In this document: positions 34,807-45,672 of the stretch, in pieces
How the letters are laid out: the number at the start of each line of letters is the position of its first letter
How positions within the stretch are numbered: the stretch's first letter is position 1
DNA from: Bactericera cockerelli
Lineage: Eukaryota; Arthropoda; Insecta; Hemiptera; Triozidae
NCBI GenBank assembly: GCA_024516035.1
Contig: CM044955.1
Span: forward strand, 40,952,137-41,016,136
DNA length: 64,000 nucleotides
Direction: 5' to 3'
The notes under the pieces: model-generated
Database searches by the model: none
The model's input: only the letters and a program-made list of their open reading frames with translations
Told to the model about the DNA's origin: nothing
Made by a program: the position numbers and the translations under genes

Positions 34807-35301
34807 TGTTCACGCCATGTGACTCCAGTTTGAATTGCCTCCAAACTTTCCCCGCGCATATCAATCGATCTCTACGCCCCTAACTGTTAGAGATAACACT
34901 TCGATATCAGATGATAGGCATATCATATGTTCTTACAAAGAAAGCCACAGAAATTCGGTACGATAGATTGGGAACGACGATGCCTCGTTCAGATTGTTAC
35001 AAACAGTGGTCAGGCAGGGTACGTCTTCGCTCCTTCCTCAATCTACCCCCTTTGATCCACTTCTAAAGGCGTACGTAAGTACTTGGTACAAGTACTCAAG
35101 GTAAGACCATCCAATCTCATTTCGTAGTAGTAGATTATTTCTTCCTTTTATCTTTCCGTGTAAATTTAATACTCTTTAGTACCTTATAATACACCCCTTT
35201 GTAGTAGCGTTATTGAACCAGCGGCCTTTTCTTCGTTAAACCCCAGTAACTGGGAAACTTAGGTCTTTCGGCTTCAAAGCCCCAGTTACTACATTAATTC
35301 A
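34807..35301 (+). repeat. BEL/Pao 5' LTR
   Basis: 495 bp, TG...CA ends, preceded by TACAT. It contains a GTAGTAGTAGATT stretch and a GCCCCAGTTACT inverted pair near its 3' end. I found no difference from the 3' LTR by eye. Confidence 0.95.
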
Positions 35302-35622
35302 TGGTCCTTCGGGCCGGATGTTTTCCTTTTTCGTAGTAGTAAAACTATACCTATAGTTATTTGCATTGTCGTGAAGGCGTGCACCTTCAACCAATCAGCT
35401 AGGCTAGGTAGCTTGTAAGGGAGATTAGGCTTCATAGTGCATCTTCCATGCTTTAAGTGACAGCTTTATCTGCTTATTAATTATTAAAATAGTATAATTA
35501 AAGTGCCTTTCGCTTCATTTAGCGTAAAATTGAACAAATTACCACTGCCTTTTGAGCGGAAGCCTTTGACCACGTTTTTCATAGTGCCTTGTTTCCCTTT
35601 GTCTTGAGCACATTTTATTAAA

Positions 35623-36530
35623 ATGGCTGAAGGCAAGCTCACAGTTCTTATTGCCAAAAGAGATTCCCTCTTTAAAGTACTGCAAGAAGCAAATGACTTC
35701 GCTCAAAGCATGACTCAGGCAAATGAGAACACATTAAAAGGTCTCAGGCGCAAAATCAACATGCTAGACAGTGTGTATACATCGTTTTGTCAGGTAGTTG
35801 ATGATATCAATATGCTTCAAATTGAGATCAAGCCAGATTCCAAACCGAACTACCAAATGCTAGAGTCCTTCACAACCATCTATGGTTATGTAAAAGATAA
35901 GTTCGATGAAGTAAACGGAAAATTGAAAAAATCCGATAGTAGTCAGGCTAATATTTCAACTGTTAATGCTAGTTCCGAGGTCAAAGTAAAGTTACCCGCA
36001 CTTGAGTTGCCTTCATTCAACGGAGAGTCATTTGCCGACTGGGTAATCTTTTACGAGTCCTTTAAATCTATGATTCATGTTCGAACTGATCTTTCTAACG
36101 CCCAGAAAGTTCAATACCTAATATCCAGACTCTCTGGAAGGGCTCTTAGTTCTTGTGCCGGCATTCCTGCCACGCCTGAGAATTATAATATTATTTTTGA
36201 TAATCTCGTTAAGAAATATAATGATAAAAGATGTCTTTCGAGCTCTTACTTAGATTCAATCATAAATTTCAAACCTCTCAAAATTGAGTCAGGGAATAGC
36301 CTTAGCATGTTTACTGACAAGTTCTGTGCTACTGTGTTGGCCCTTAAGGCCTTGAAAATTGAAAATCTAGATGATTATATCTTTGTTCATTTAGCTTGTA
36401 CTAAACTTTGCCCAGAAACTGTAAAAACCTTCGAAATGTCACTTAAAAAAGATGAGTTGCCTACTTTTGACAAGTTACTTTCTTTTCTTCAAGAGCATGC
36501 CAAAATTCTGAACAGAGTTTCACCTAGCAC

Positions 36531-36571
<41 letters not shown>

Positions 36572-37299
36572 TAAATAATAGTAGTGGTGGTCTGGGTACC
36601 TCAGGCGTTAAGTCAGGTTTCCCACCAGTAAAATCAAAGGGTCCACACACCTTTGTTGTAAATAGCACTTCTAGTGCAACTTGTGAGATATGTCACAATG
36701 ACCATCCCATATTCAAATGCTCGAAGTTTTTAAAACTTTCTCCTCAAGATAGGTTCTGTAAAATTAAGCAATATTCTCTCTGTGTCAATTGTCTCTCAGG
36801 TGCCCATAAGGTTCATGAGTGTAAAAATAATTCCACGTGCTTTAATTGTAAAATTAAGCATAACACGTTGCTTTGTTTCAAAGATCATAAGTCTGACTGT
36901 ACCAAATCAGGACCTCGGGAGTTAAAGGCTAAAGCTTCATCAAATTCTCGTAGTAGTCAACACCTTGGTAATGTGGAGAATCATAATTCTCCCCCCTCTT
37001 CCTCGGTTGACAATACACCTTACGTTAATGCTCTGTGTTCTGATAACAATCAGATACCTATTGGTAACGGAGGTACAATTCTCTTGTCTACAGTTCAGGT
37101 TCGAATCCCGGATAGACACGGTGTTTACCATTCTTTTCGTTTTATATTAGACTCAGGTAGTCAAAGTAATTTGATATTGGAATCAGCTCGTAAGAAGTTA
37201 GGATTACCTCTAAACAAAGATGCTACCAAAAAATATCAAGGGTTTAGGTATGGGTTCGAATCCCGTTCACGGGCAGGTGAATTTTACTTTCGCCTCTAG
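35623..37299 (+). CDS. BEL gag and aspartic protease frame
   Basis: 558 residues. About 120-265 match the DUF1759 gag region (LPALELPSFNGESFADWVIF). A run of serine codons (AGT repeats, 36529-36570) separates gag from a cysteine-rich nucleocapsid part with knuckle-like motifs (CEICHNDHPIFKC, CVNCLSGAHKVHEC, CFNCKIKHNTLLC). About residue 508 starts the aspartic protease active-site motif FILDSGSQSNLI. The frame is lost about 60 codons later, near 37240, where protease sequence continues one frame over in the next ORF. BEL elements usually have one long gag-pol frame, so this is likely an indel (real or consensus), although a programmed shift cannot be excluded. Confidence 0.9.
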
Positions 37300-39607
37300 G
37301 TTGGATAACAGAGTTAAATATTCGATCCATGCACTCGTAGTAGATAAAATAGTAGACAGGTTGCCTTCTCAACCTGTAGATATGTCTAACTTGCATTACT
37401 TGGAACAATTGCCTCTCGCTGATGATTTCATGAAACCAGACGTTGTGTCTGGCATTCTCGGTGCTCAAATTTTCCCTTCTCTGATATTAGGTCACCGTGT
37501 CACCAGTCCTAGTAATAGTATTGTCGCTTTGAATACTGTACTAGGTTATGTGGTTATGGGTCAAGTACCTGTGAATTCTATAGATATAGAGGACAGTACA
37601 TCTAATTCATTCTGTGCATTCCAGGAGCCCCACATTGACAGTCTAATTAAAAGTTTTTGGGAATTAGAGAATGTTTCAGCGCCGGGCATGTTAAATAGTG
37701 ATGATAAAAGGTGTGAGGAACTATATACATCTTCCGTTTACAGAAATGACAACGGTTCGTACACTGTTTCTCTTCCGTTCAAGAGCAGCCCAGATGAGTT
37801 AGGCGACTCTTATCATCTTGCCCGCAATAGGTTTTTCAGCCAGGAGAGAAAGCTTGAGTCTCATGCAGAGTTGCGGTCAGCTTATAATGACGTCATCAAG
37901 GAGCACCTAGATGAAGGTTATTTGTGCGTCGCACCTGATCAATCTGATCGTTCAGGATTTTTCATTCCTCACCACATGGTAGCCCGGCCTGATAAGGCAA
38001 GTTCCAAGTTTAGATGTGTCTACGATGCTTCAATGCAGTCTTCAAGTACTAAATCTTTAAATGATTTATTGTATGCAGGTCCCAAGCTGTACACGGATCT
38101 ATTTGTAGTTTTATTAAATTTTCGTCTTTTTCCTATTGTTATGATAGCGGACATTAGAAAAATGTTTTTGCAAATTAAATTGAATCCTGATGATTGGAAA
38201 TATCAGAAGATTCTCTGGAGGTTTCATCCACACGATGAGTTGTTGACTTATATGATGACCACGGTTACCTTCGGTTTAACTTGTTCACCGTTCCTTGCTT
38301 TACGAACGGTGCGGCAGTTAGCTGAGGACGAGGCGCATAACTTTCCCTTTGCAGCTAGAAGGGTTCAGACCGACCTGTACATGGACGATTTAGTGACAAG
38401 CTTACAGAACTCTCGCCAGGCGTGTGATCTTTTTGAACAAATGGTGGGTTTGTTCAAGGCTGGGGGGTTCACTCTCACTAAGTGGGCGTCCAATTCAGAG
38501 GAGGTTTTGCAGAAGGTACCAGTTGCGGATAGATTATCGGAAATTATTCAGTGGGATGGCGACTCTTCTGTAAAAATATTAGGTTTGCAGTGGAGTTCCG
38601 ACCAGGATATTTTTTATTTTAAGATAAACATTGACAAGAAACCATGTACTAAACGCAACATGTTGTCACTTGTTAGTCGATTATTTGATCCTCTGGGCCT
38701 TCTTGCTCCTGTTATCTTGTGGGCTAAGCAGCTCATTCAACAGTTGTGGTGTTTGGATTTATCGTGGGACGAAACTCCTCCTCTTAATATCGTAGAAAGT
38801 TGGGACACCTTCCAAGATCAGTTGCCTATGCTAGCTAACTTGTCATTCCCTCGACACCTGTTCGTAGTAGAAAAATGCACGCTGCAATTATTCGGATTCG
38901 CCGATGCAAGCATCAAGGGGTATGGGGGCGTGATCTTCAGCAGAGTGACCTACCCTAGTGGAGAAGTCAAAGTAAATTTGATTTGTGCTAAATCAAAAGT
39001 GGCACCGGTTAAGTCCCAATCTATTCCTCGTTTAGAATTATGTGCTGCGTTACTGCTCTCTCAGTTAATGCAGACAGTCGTAGATAGTTATAAACTTAGA
39101 TTCACTATTGAGAAAGTAATGTGCTTCTCAGATTCAACTGTAGTTTTGTCTTGGATTCATGCTTCCCCTCATTTATGGGAGACCTTCGTAGCTAATCGAG
39201 TCAGCAAAATACAAGAGAATGTGGATATCACTGCCTGGCGTAAAATATTGGGTTCTGAAAATCCAGCAGATTGTTTATCGCGGGGCTTAAAACCCTCCGA
39301 ATTCTGTGCTACTTCTATTTGGTTCCAGGGGCCTCCGTGGTTAATCAAATCTGATGCGGATTGGCCTATAATTCATTTCAGCCAAGAGATCGACACCTCT
39401 GTACCAGAAAGAAAATGTGTTGTGCTGGTCGAGACTGAAAACTTAGTCGCAGAACATCCTTTGAAACAATTATTTCTGAATTGCTCATCCTGGCTTAGAT
39501 TACTACGAGTAGTGGCTTTTGTACTTCGGTTCTTAAAGAGACTTCCCAGGAGGAGTGATGGTTTTGTTGGAATCTTCAGATTTAAACCAGGCAGAGATAG
39601 AAAATAA
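37220..39607 (+). CDS. BEL pol frame: protease end, reverse transcriptase, RNase H
   Basis: This frame takes over the protease C-terminal part (HGQVNFTFASR) at about 37270. The reverse transcriptase core follows, with FRCVYDASMQ, ADIRKMFLQIKL, VTFGLTCSPF and the catalytic YMDD near 38380. The Peptidase_A17-like segment (LFDPLGLLAPVILWAKQ) and RNase H (LFGFADASIKGYGGVIF, then LCFSDSTVVLSW-type residues) come after. Near 39555 the family-like sequence moves to another frame, so the last residues before TAA are not authentic. Confidence 0.9.
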   Translation: MLPKNIKGLGMGSNPVHGQVNFTFASRLDNRVKYSIHALVVDKIVDRLPSQPVDMSNLHYLEQLPLADDFMKPDVVSGILGAQIFPSLILGHRVTSPSNSIVALNTVLGYVVMGQVPVNSIDIEDSTSNSFCAFQEPHIDSLIKSFWELENVSAPGMLNSDDKRCEELYTSSVYRNDNGSYTVSLPFKSSPDELGDSYHLARNRFFSQERKLESHAELRSAYNDVIKEHLDEGYLCVAPDQSDRSGFFIPHHMVARPDKASSKFRCVYDASMQSSSTKSLNDLLYAGPKLYTDLFVVLLNFRLFPIVMIADIRKMFLQIKLNPDDWKYQKILWRFHPHDELLTYMMTTVTFGLTCSPFLALRTVRQLAEDEAHNFPFAARRVQTDLYMDDLVTSLQNSRQACDLFEQMVGLFKAGGFTLTKWASNSEEVLQKVPVADRLSEIIQWDGDSSVKILGLQWSSDQDIFYFKINIDKKPCTKRNMLSLVSRLFDPLGLLAPVILWAKQLIQQLWCLDLSWDETPPLNIVESWDTFQDQLPMLANLSFPRHLFVVEKCTLQLFGFADASIKGYGGVIFSRVTYPSGEVKVNLICAKSKVAPVKSQSIPRLELCAALLLSQLMQTVVDSYKLRFTIEKVMCFSDSTVVLSWIHASPHLWETFVANRVSKIQENVDITAWRKILGSENPADCLSRGLKPSEFCATSIWFQGPPWLIKSDADWPIIHFSQEIDTSVPERKCVVLVETENLVAEHPLKQLFLNCSSWLRLLRVVAFVLRFLKRLPRRSDGFVGIFRFKPGRDRK

Positions 39608-39651
39608 TAAAAATAATTCAAAAGGAACATTTCTCAGTTGATATCGAAAAA

Positions 39652-40317
39652 TTGAAAAATAATTTACCTTGTAGTAAAGTTCTCGTCAAATTAAGTCCAT
39701 TCTTGGACAATGGAGTTATTCGTGTGGGCGGTCGTCTTAGAAACTCAGATCTGGGTTATGAGCAGCAACATCCAGTTGTTCTTCCTGCCAAGGTACATGT
39801 TGTAAAACTAATAGTTCAATATTACCATCGTACTAATCTTCATACCGGCCCTCACTTATTACTCTCTATACTTCGTAGAAAATATTGGATTTTAGGGGGC
39901 AGAAACTTCGTTAGAAAAATCGTGCAAGATTGCAATACTTGTTTTAGATTGTCTCCCAAGTCACAAAATCCATTTATGTCAGACTTACCAAAAGAAAGGG
40001 TTCTTAAGCAGGCTAAAGCATTTCTTAACATAGCACTAGACTTCATGGGACCCTTCTATATTACCATTTCTCGTAGACGTGGGCAGAAGAGTCAGAAGGC
40101 CTACATTTGTATCTTCGTATGTTTGGCAACAAAAGCTATTCATTTAGAGGTCGCTTCTGATCTATCTACTCCCACTTTCTTAGACGCATTCAAGCGTTTC
40201 TTGGCCCGACGTGGTCCTTGCCAAAGTGTCTTGTCAGACCACGGTACGAATTTCGTTGGTGCAAAAAACGCACTTGATGAACTATACTCATTATTAAACT
40301 CTCACGAATATAAATAA
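39652..40317 (+). CDS. BEL integrase, N-terminal part, cut by a SINE
   Basis: Family-like sequence in this frame actually begins near 39603, upstream of the first ATG. An HHCC zinc-binding pattern (HRTNLHTG, then CNTC) precedes the integrase core with LDFMGPF, CLATKAIHLEV and SDHGTNFVG. The frame ends at a TAA a few bases inside the inserted SINE. Confidence 0.9.
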   Translation: MKNNLPCSKVLVKLSPFLDNGVIRVGGRLRNSDLGYEQQHPVVLPAKVHVVKLIVQYYHRTNLHTGPHLLLSILRRKYWILGGRNFVRKIVQDCNTCFRLSPKSQNPFMSDLPKERVLKQAKAFLNIALDFMGPFYITISRRRGQKSQKAYICIFVCLATKAIHLEVASDLSTPTFLDAFKRFLARRGPCQSVLSDHGTNFVGAKNALDELYSLLNSHEYK

Positions 40318-40615
40318 ATAATAAAAATAAAATAAATGTGTTTCTTTGTGTTATTATATCACAATTGTAGTGGGTAGCGCAGAATTATAGGACTTTTCCA
40401 TATCATTAATATCCCAATATCCTATTTTTGCCTATAATTCCGCCACTGGTCGCTGCTCACATTAAAGCAGCTACTCATTTTTCCTCACGAGGTATGAGTG
40501 GACCCCGAACACCCAAGAACAGAGCAGAAAAAATCCTGCCCCGCTGGGAATCGAACCCAGGTCACCGTGCGTGCAATGCCTAGCGCGCTAACTCACTCTG
40601 CCACGGTGACTTCTA
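40315..40615 (-). mobile_element. tRNA-derived SINE inserted in BEL integrase
   Basis: A minus-strand insertion of about 301 bp flanked by a perfect 14-bp duplication CTCACGAATATAAA (40301-40314 and 40616-40629). Its 5' end reads as a tRNA: an A-box-like GTGGCAGAGTGAGTTAGCGC and a B box GGTTCGATTCCC. The body contains CCTCGTGAGGAAAAATGAGT, and the tail is ATTTATT-rich. A diverged relative lies at 56424-56570. Confidence 0.92.
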
Positions 40616-41250
40616 CTCACGAATATAAAGTTCGATTCAGTGAGGAGTTATCTGTTCATAGGATAACCTGGCAGTTTACTCCTCCCACTGGAGCTCACTT
40701 CAATGGTATCTCGGAGGCTAATGTAAAGGCTGTCAAATCACATTTGTATAGGTGTGTAGGCACTCAAATACTTTCGCTTGAAGAGCTGTGTACTATTTCA
40801 GCACAAATAGAAGCTCTGTTGAATTCTCGTCCATTATGTGTCATGAGTTCAGACCCTTCAGAACCGAGTGTTCTCACTCCTGCACATTTTTTGACCCAAA
40901 TTCCATTAGAAAGCCTACCGGCCTCAGACGTAGTAGATGAAAATCCAAATCGACTTACTCGATATAAGTTATTGGATCAAATTATCCAAACATTTTGGAA
41001 ACGTTGGAACTCCGAATATCTTCATGACTTACAGTCGCGTGAAAAATGGAACACTAGTTCCTCGCCTCTTAGTCCAGGACAAATAGTTTTAATAAAGCAG
41101 GACAATGTGCCACCCTTACATTGGTCACTTGCTAAAGTAGTAGAGACTTATCCTGGGAAGGACGGTGTTGCTCGCGTGGCTTTAGTTAAAACCCAAAAGG
41201 GTGAATTGAAGCGGCCAGTTAATAAACTGTGTCCCTTACCTTCGCAGTAG
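40616..41250 (+). CDS. BEL integrase, C-terminal part after the SINE
   Basis: The integrase resumes in the right-hand copy of the target duplication (HEYKVRFSEE) and runs to TAG at 41248. It carries ITWQFTPPTGAHFNGISEA, LNSRPLC, and the DUF5641-like C-terminal domain (PGQIVLIKQDNVPPLHW, then GVARVALVKT). The open frame begins earlier, at 40498, inside SINE sequence, which is not part of the protein. Confidence 0.88.
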
Positions 41251-41628
41251 GTACTTACCTACTTATTGTTATTTTTCATGTAATAATGATGAGACTTGTA
41301 AATAAATTTTATTTTTCTTCATGGTGGTAGCACTGGTGATTTGTTCAGGCAAATTTCTATTTTTCTTAAGAGTACCTTGCTAAGGCAAGTTTGATTTATT
41401 TTGTAGTTTTGATAAGTTCAATTTTTTATTTTGTTTTGTAGTTTTGCTCAGGCAATTTTTCCTTTTTTTTATATACATATAATCTTGTAGTTGTAGTTAT
41501 CTATTGTTGCTAATTTACTGTAACTTTCTTTGTTCTTGATATTTTGCATTATTTGCTTTTGACCATTTTCATTTATTATTTGCATTGTTTTGAATGGTTG
41601 AAAGTGCACTCTTTCAAGGCTGGGGGGA

Positions 41629-42123
41629 TGTTCACGCCATGTGACTCCAGTTTGAATTGCCTCCAAACTTTCCCCGCGCATATCAATCGATCTCTACGCC
41701 CCTAACTGTTAGAGATAACACTTCGATATCAGATGATAGGCATATCATATGTTCTTACAAAGAAAGCCACAGAAATTCGGTACGATAGATTGGGAACGAC
41801 GATGCCTCGTTCAGATTGTTACAAACAGTGGTCAGGCAGGGTACGTCTTCGCTCCTTCCTCAATCTACCCCCTTTGATCCACTTCTAAAGGCGTACGTAA
41901 GTACTTGGTACAAGTACTCAAGGTAAGACCATCCAATCTCATTTCGTAGTAGTAGATTATTTCTTCCTTTTATCTTTCCGTGTAAATTTAATACTCTTTA
42001 GTACCTTATAATACACCCCTTTGTAGTAGCGTTATTGAACCAGCGGCCTTTTCTTCGTTAAACCCCAGTAACTGGGAAACTTAGGTCTTTCGGCTTCAAA
42101 GCCCCAGTTACTACATTAATTCA
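41629..42123 (+). repeat. BEL/Pao 3' LTR
   Basis: 495 bp, TG...CA ends, followed by TACAT. It is preceded by a G-rich polypurine tract ending GGGGGGA. Confidence 0.95.
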
Positions 42124-42128
42124 TACAT

Positions 42129-42231
42129 ATTATATACATAGTCTTATTGTAATCTAGTAAGTAAGTACACATTGTAAACACCGTAAGGTAGAAAAATACA
42201 ATAAAAAAACATTATTATTATTATTATTATA
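42129..42231 (+). mobile_element. 3' end of the non-LTR element, resumed after BEL
   Basis: AT-rich sequence following the right TACAT copy, ending AATACAATAAAAAAAC and then (ATT)7. A short microsatellite tail suits a non-LTR 3' end. Assignment to the same element rests on position across the BEL insertion. Confidence 0.65.
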
Positions 42232-42434
42232 AGTTCTCATTTTCTACTCTTGCAGAGTTCATTCTGTGAAATGGAAAATTTGAGGGTTATTGAAAGTTCC
42301 AAACATCTACATTATTTCTGTAGGTACTGTACCTTTATTTATTTTTTCTAGAACCTAGGTTGAGAAAAATTGGATTAAACATGTCACTTTATTAAATATA
42401 GTGATGGAAAAAAATGAATATGGTAGGTATTTTT

Positions 42435-42725
42435 TTATTATTAGTTTTAAATAAAGATGATTGTTTCACAGCCTTTTTTATTTTGTAGCCATGAAACAGT
42501 AAATGCTTGTAGTCAGTGTTGTAGCCTGCCCATCCCTTATTATGCCTCCCCTTTGATGGGCAAGTGACACAATACTTCCCAATTAAGTGCTGGGTCAACA
42601 CAAGGACACTGGAAAGTATCCCTTTCAAGTAACTGTATCCAAATTTTGAATGCAAATAATTGTTGGCATGGGGATTCAAACCCAGGATCTTCCGCATGGC
42701 AAGTGAGTGCTTGACTACTGAGGTA
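42435..42725 (-). mobile_element. tRNA-headed SINE, same family as 2163-2390
   Basis: Minus strand: ACCTCAGTAGTCAAGCACTC (A box), GGTTTGAATCCCC (B box), and a body with GACCCAGCACTTAATTGGGA and GTCACTTGCCCATCAAAGG. Confidence 0.75.
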
Positions 42726-42958
42726 TGTGTAGGTAAGTAAAAGGTAGGTACTTTTTACGAAAAAATCAATTTATCTAAAATATTTTTCTTTAAATTAAAT
42801 GCTCTTTTTACTCCATAGGGTTTTGTAGTTGCAAGTGGCATACTATGAGGGCAAGATGGAATTTGATGTTCTTGGAAGTCATGGAACCTATACGTAGAAC
42901 CTTTAGGTTATATCGGAGATGTAACAAAAATGTAGATAAAGAAAATAAAGTTAACTAG

Positions 42959-43200
42959 TGTCAACGACACATTGCAATACACCAGTTCCTGTTCTGTCAC
43001 TGAAGTTAAGGAATGTCCAGCAAGGTTAGGTTCAAAGGTTCAAAACCATTCAAATTCTTGAGATGCCAGTTTTTCCTGGCCCCACTCATGCTGGGTGAGG
43101 TTAATTTGAGTAGCTGGTTTGTGAGTTTCCAGCAAATGGAGGTTGAAACCCACATAGTGATAAGACCATGCAGTTGAAAGTGAAAGTAAACTAAAAAAAA
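42959..43200 (+). mobile_element. 5S rRNA-derived SINE, diverged copy
   Basis: Carries CACTGAAGTTAAGGAATGTC, the GGCCCCACTCATGCTGGGTG body, and the tail GCAGTTGAAAGTGAAAGTAA plus A-run. It is in oaf intron 1, 106 bp from exon 1. Confidence 0.82.
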
Positions 43201-43306
43201 TAGTATAAGTTTCTTCTACATTTTTGATTTTTAAAAATATGTTCTGGTTAAAGTTTTTATCTACAAGAAATGAAAGTGTAGGTAGGTAAAGGTTAATTTT
43301 ACTTAC

Positions 43307-43402
43307 ATGATTCTTGACATTGATCAACAGTTGAGTGTCTGAATATCCCAATGAAGCTAGTAGAATGAAGGCAAGAGACGTGACAAGGAATGAATTGTCC
43401 AT
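43307..43402 (-). CDS. oaf: oaf exon 1, start codon and signal peptide
   Basis: The minus-strand ATG at 43402 opens 32 codons and ends at donor GTAAGT with phase 0. Residues 2-20 are hydrophobic (SFLVTSLAFILLASLGYS) and look like a cleavable signal peptide, which suits a secreted protein. The following DTQLLINVKNH matches the mature N-terminus of Out at first proteins and joins in phase to GGD at the start of exon 2. The open frame continues past the donor into intron sequence and should not be read as coding. The first intron would be about 21.8 kb and carries a nested gene and several retrotransposons. A 5S-derived SINE copy ends 106 bp downstream of this exon in gene direction. Confidence 0.8.
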
Positions 43403-44480
43403 TCTCGGACGTTGTTTTTAAACCAACATCCACCGAAAACTCACACTTACTAAACTTATCACAACTTTCGACTGCTTTTGTTTACAAAAACTGAACTTTG
43501 GAAAATCTCATGCTTTCGACCTGCGTGTTGTGCTCTCTCTCATCGCATGCGCACAACGATTGTTTTAAATCAGATTGTTCAAGAGTTTTATTAATTGCGA
43601 ACATAGTTTGTTAGAAAAAAATATTGACTGGCCTATCAAATAACACAATCGAGGAAAAATACAAAAAATTCAAACTAGTGAATAATCATAAAAAGTTTTC
43701 TTATCAATATTCTATCAATATTCTATTCTAATGACAAAAATTAAAAATCATTTCTACAAAACGTAAACAAAGCAATCCTGGTATGTGTGCTGCGCTCTAG
43801 CGTAATCTTATATGTAAACTTTTGATAAGTTGTCAATGATCCTATCTCACTCAGGGCGGCTTGTGTTATTTTTAACCTGTGAGAAATAATGTGGCGGTTG
43901 AAATTTTTTAACTTGTAGTTTTTTTAACCTTTAATTTTATTAATTTATAATGATCTTTTCACTGTACCTGTATATAAAAATTGTAAATAAAGTTTGATCA
44001 AAATTGTTGAATAATACTCCACTCGATAGGTATTGATTAAAAATTCAACCGGCCCTATTTTTTGGCCCTTTTTCGATTTTTCTTTTAACACAGTGCGGTC
44101 CCTTTAGCTTCCACAATCACAAAATTTCACTACTGAACTCAAATATATTTTCTTGAGGACTCTACAAAATTTCAAGAGCCTTGCTGTATTGTATAAAAAT
44201 AGAAAAATCGCAAATCGTCGTCCAGAACAAAACAGAACCTCACTTGTTACCCAAATTTTCTAGAACCGTCGTGTAAAACCATAGATTTAGGAAGTAAATA
44301 ATGAACTCTGGTCAAGAACTGAAGCACCCCTTCTGCATAGGAGTACAGTATACTGCCTCAATAGAACTTGGCGGACACCATGCTAATAGCACATGATTTT
44401 CGCCATTTTCTATGGAGGAACTGTCTCACACAAGATCTCCAAGACCCCCTGGAATTTCTTTAACTATTTTTCTTTTTTAA
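43403..44480. other. oaf upstream region, no other gene
   Basis: Should contain the oaf promoter and 5' UTR; no clear TATA or initiator can be singled out. Confidence 0.45.
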
Positions 44481-45375
44481 TATACAGGGTCTTCATAAAG
44501 TCTCACCCAGGCCTAGGTTTCTCGAAAACGACTCAGAATATCAAAAAACGCAAAAACCCGTATTCCTTTATATTTAGGGGGATTGATTTTCAGCCAAATT
44601 TTTTTTGCCTACACGGCCCCAGTCAGGCTGGGCATGGACCAACTTTAAAATCTTAAATAGAATGGTATGTCTTGTGGCATATTGTTTTTAAAGGTCTTAT
44701 TGAGAGAAATTCATTACAATAAATTTCAGTGTGCTACGACTTACCGTTCTCGAGATACAGGGTCGGACGTCCTGCGTAATATCCATATATTTTGACCTAT
44801 AACTCGTTAACCGTAAATTATGGAGAAAATTTTTCTTGTTAATAATAACTCCTTATGGCAAGAACTTTCGAACAAGTTAAAACTTGATTTGTTTTTTCGT
44901 TAAAATTTTTTCGACTGTTCGTCCGGCTGGCTGACGAAACCGACCAGAAACTAACATCAACAGAGTATGTCGAGTTATAACTTGTTCGAAAGGTCTTGTC
45001 ATAAGAAGTTATTATTAACATGAAAAATTTTCTCCATAATTTACGGTTAACGAGTTACAGGTCAAAATATATGGATATTACGCAGGACGTCCGACCCTGT
45101 ATCTCGAGAACGGTAAGTTGTAGCACACTAAAATTTATTGTAATGAACTTCTCTCAATAAGACCTTTAAAACAATATGCCACTAGACATACCATTCTATT
45201 TAAGATTTTAAATTTGGTCCATGCCCAGCCTGACTGGGGCCGTGTAGGCAAAAAAAATTTGGCTGAAAATCAATCCCCCTAAATATAAAGGAATACGGGT
45301 TTTTGCGTTTTTTGATATTCTGAGTCGTTTTCGAGAAACCTAGGCCTGGGTGAGACTTTATGAAGACCCTGTATA
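44481..45375. mobile_element. 895-bp foldback element with about 400-bp inverted arms
   Basis: The ends are TATACAGGGTCTTCAT and ATGAAGACCCTGTATA. The left arm (44481 to about 44890) pairs with the right arm (about 44965-45375) with only scattered mismatches; the loop is about 75 bp. The frames at 44393-44656 and 45200-45424 read similar peptides only because the arms mirror each other. ATAT or TA flanks fit a short target duplication. No transposase is present. Confidence 0.92.
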
Positions 45376-45672
45376 TGTGTAAAACACGTGATAAAAGACT
45401 TTGCAAATACCTTTGGACTTTCAAATTTTCTTTATTATTTGTTTAAAGATTCATGATATTTATTTTAGCGAAAGAAAAGTGCTGCCACGGAGACTTACAA
45501 ATTGAGTGTCAGCGAGTTCTACTTAGATTGGCCAGGGATAAAATCCAGGATCCCTGGCTCTTTTCCCAACAAGCACTCCCACTCTCATAATTCCCTAATC
45601 TCCCTTTCAACCGTCACACAACGCTGATTGGTTATTGCTTTTAAATTAAACTAAAATAAGATAAGCCTGTTT
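45376..45672. repeat. Dispersed repeat fragment downstream of glycerate kinase
   Basis: The block CACTCCCACTCTCATAATTC to about 45640 resembles the ends of the array at 24240-25310. Confidence 0.5.

Larger units (their letters stand above)
34807..42123 (+). mobile_element. Full-length BEL/Pao LTR retrotransposon
   Basis: The two 495-bp LTRs (34807-35301 and 41629-42123), each starting TGTTCACGCC and ending CATTAATTCA, appear identical by eye. The insertion is bounded by the 5-bp duplication TACAT (34802-34806 and 42124-42128). A polypurine tract (GGCTGGGGGGA) precedes the right LTR, and a primer-binding region begins TGGTCCTTCGG right after the left one. Inside, in order, are gag, aspartic protease, reverse transcriptase, RNase H and integrase, which is the BEL/Pao arrangement. 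The coding part is broken by frame changes near 37240 and 39555-39605 and by a SINE at 40315. The element sits in the 3' region of a non-LTR element. The identical LTRs imply recent insertion; this copy cannot make an intact polyprotein as read here. Confidence 0.95.

Noticed and set aside
37245..37270. tRNA T-arm-like GGGTTCGAATCCC inside BEL
   Set aside because: No A box or acceptor stem; it lies in protease coding sequence and is probably chance, though it coincides with the frame break.
40498..40615. N-terminal extension of the integrase ORF
   Set aside because: It is SINE sequence read through in frame; the authentic integrase resumes at the target duplication.
44393..45424. Two ORFs with a nearly identical peptide on opposite strands
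   Set aside because: They arise from the mirrored arms of the foldback element, not from duplicated genes.
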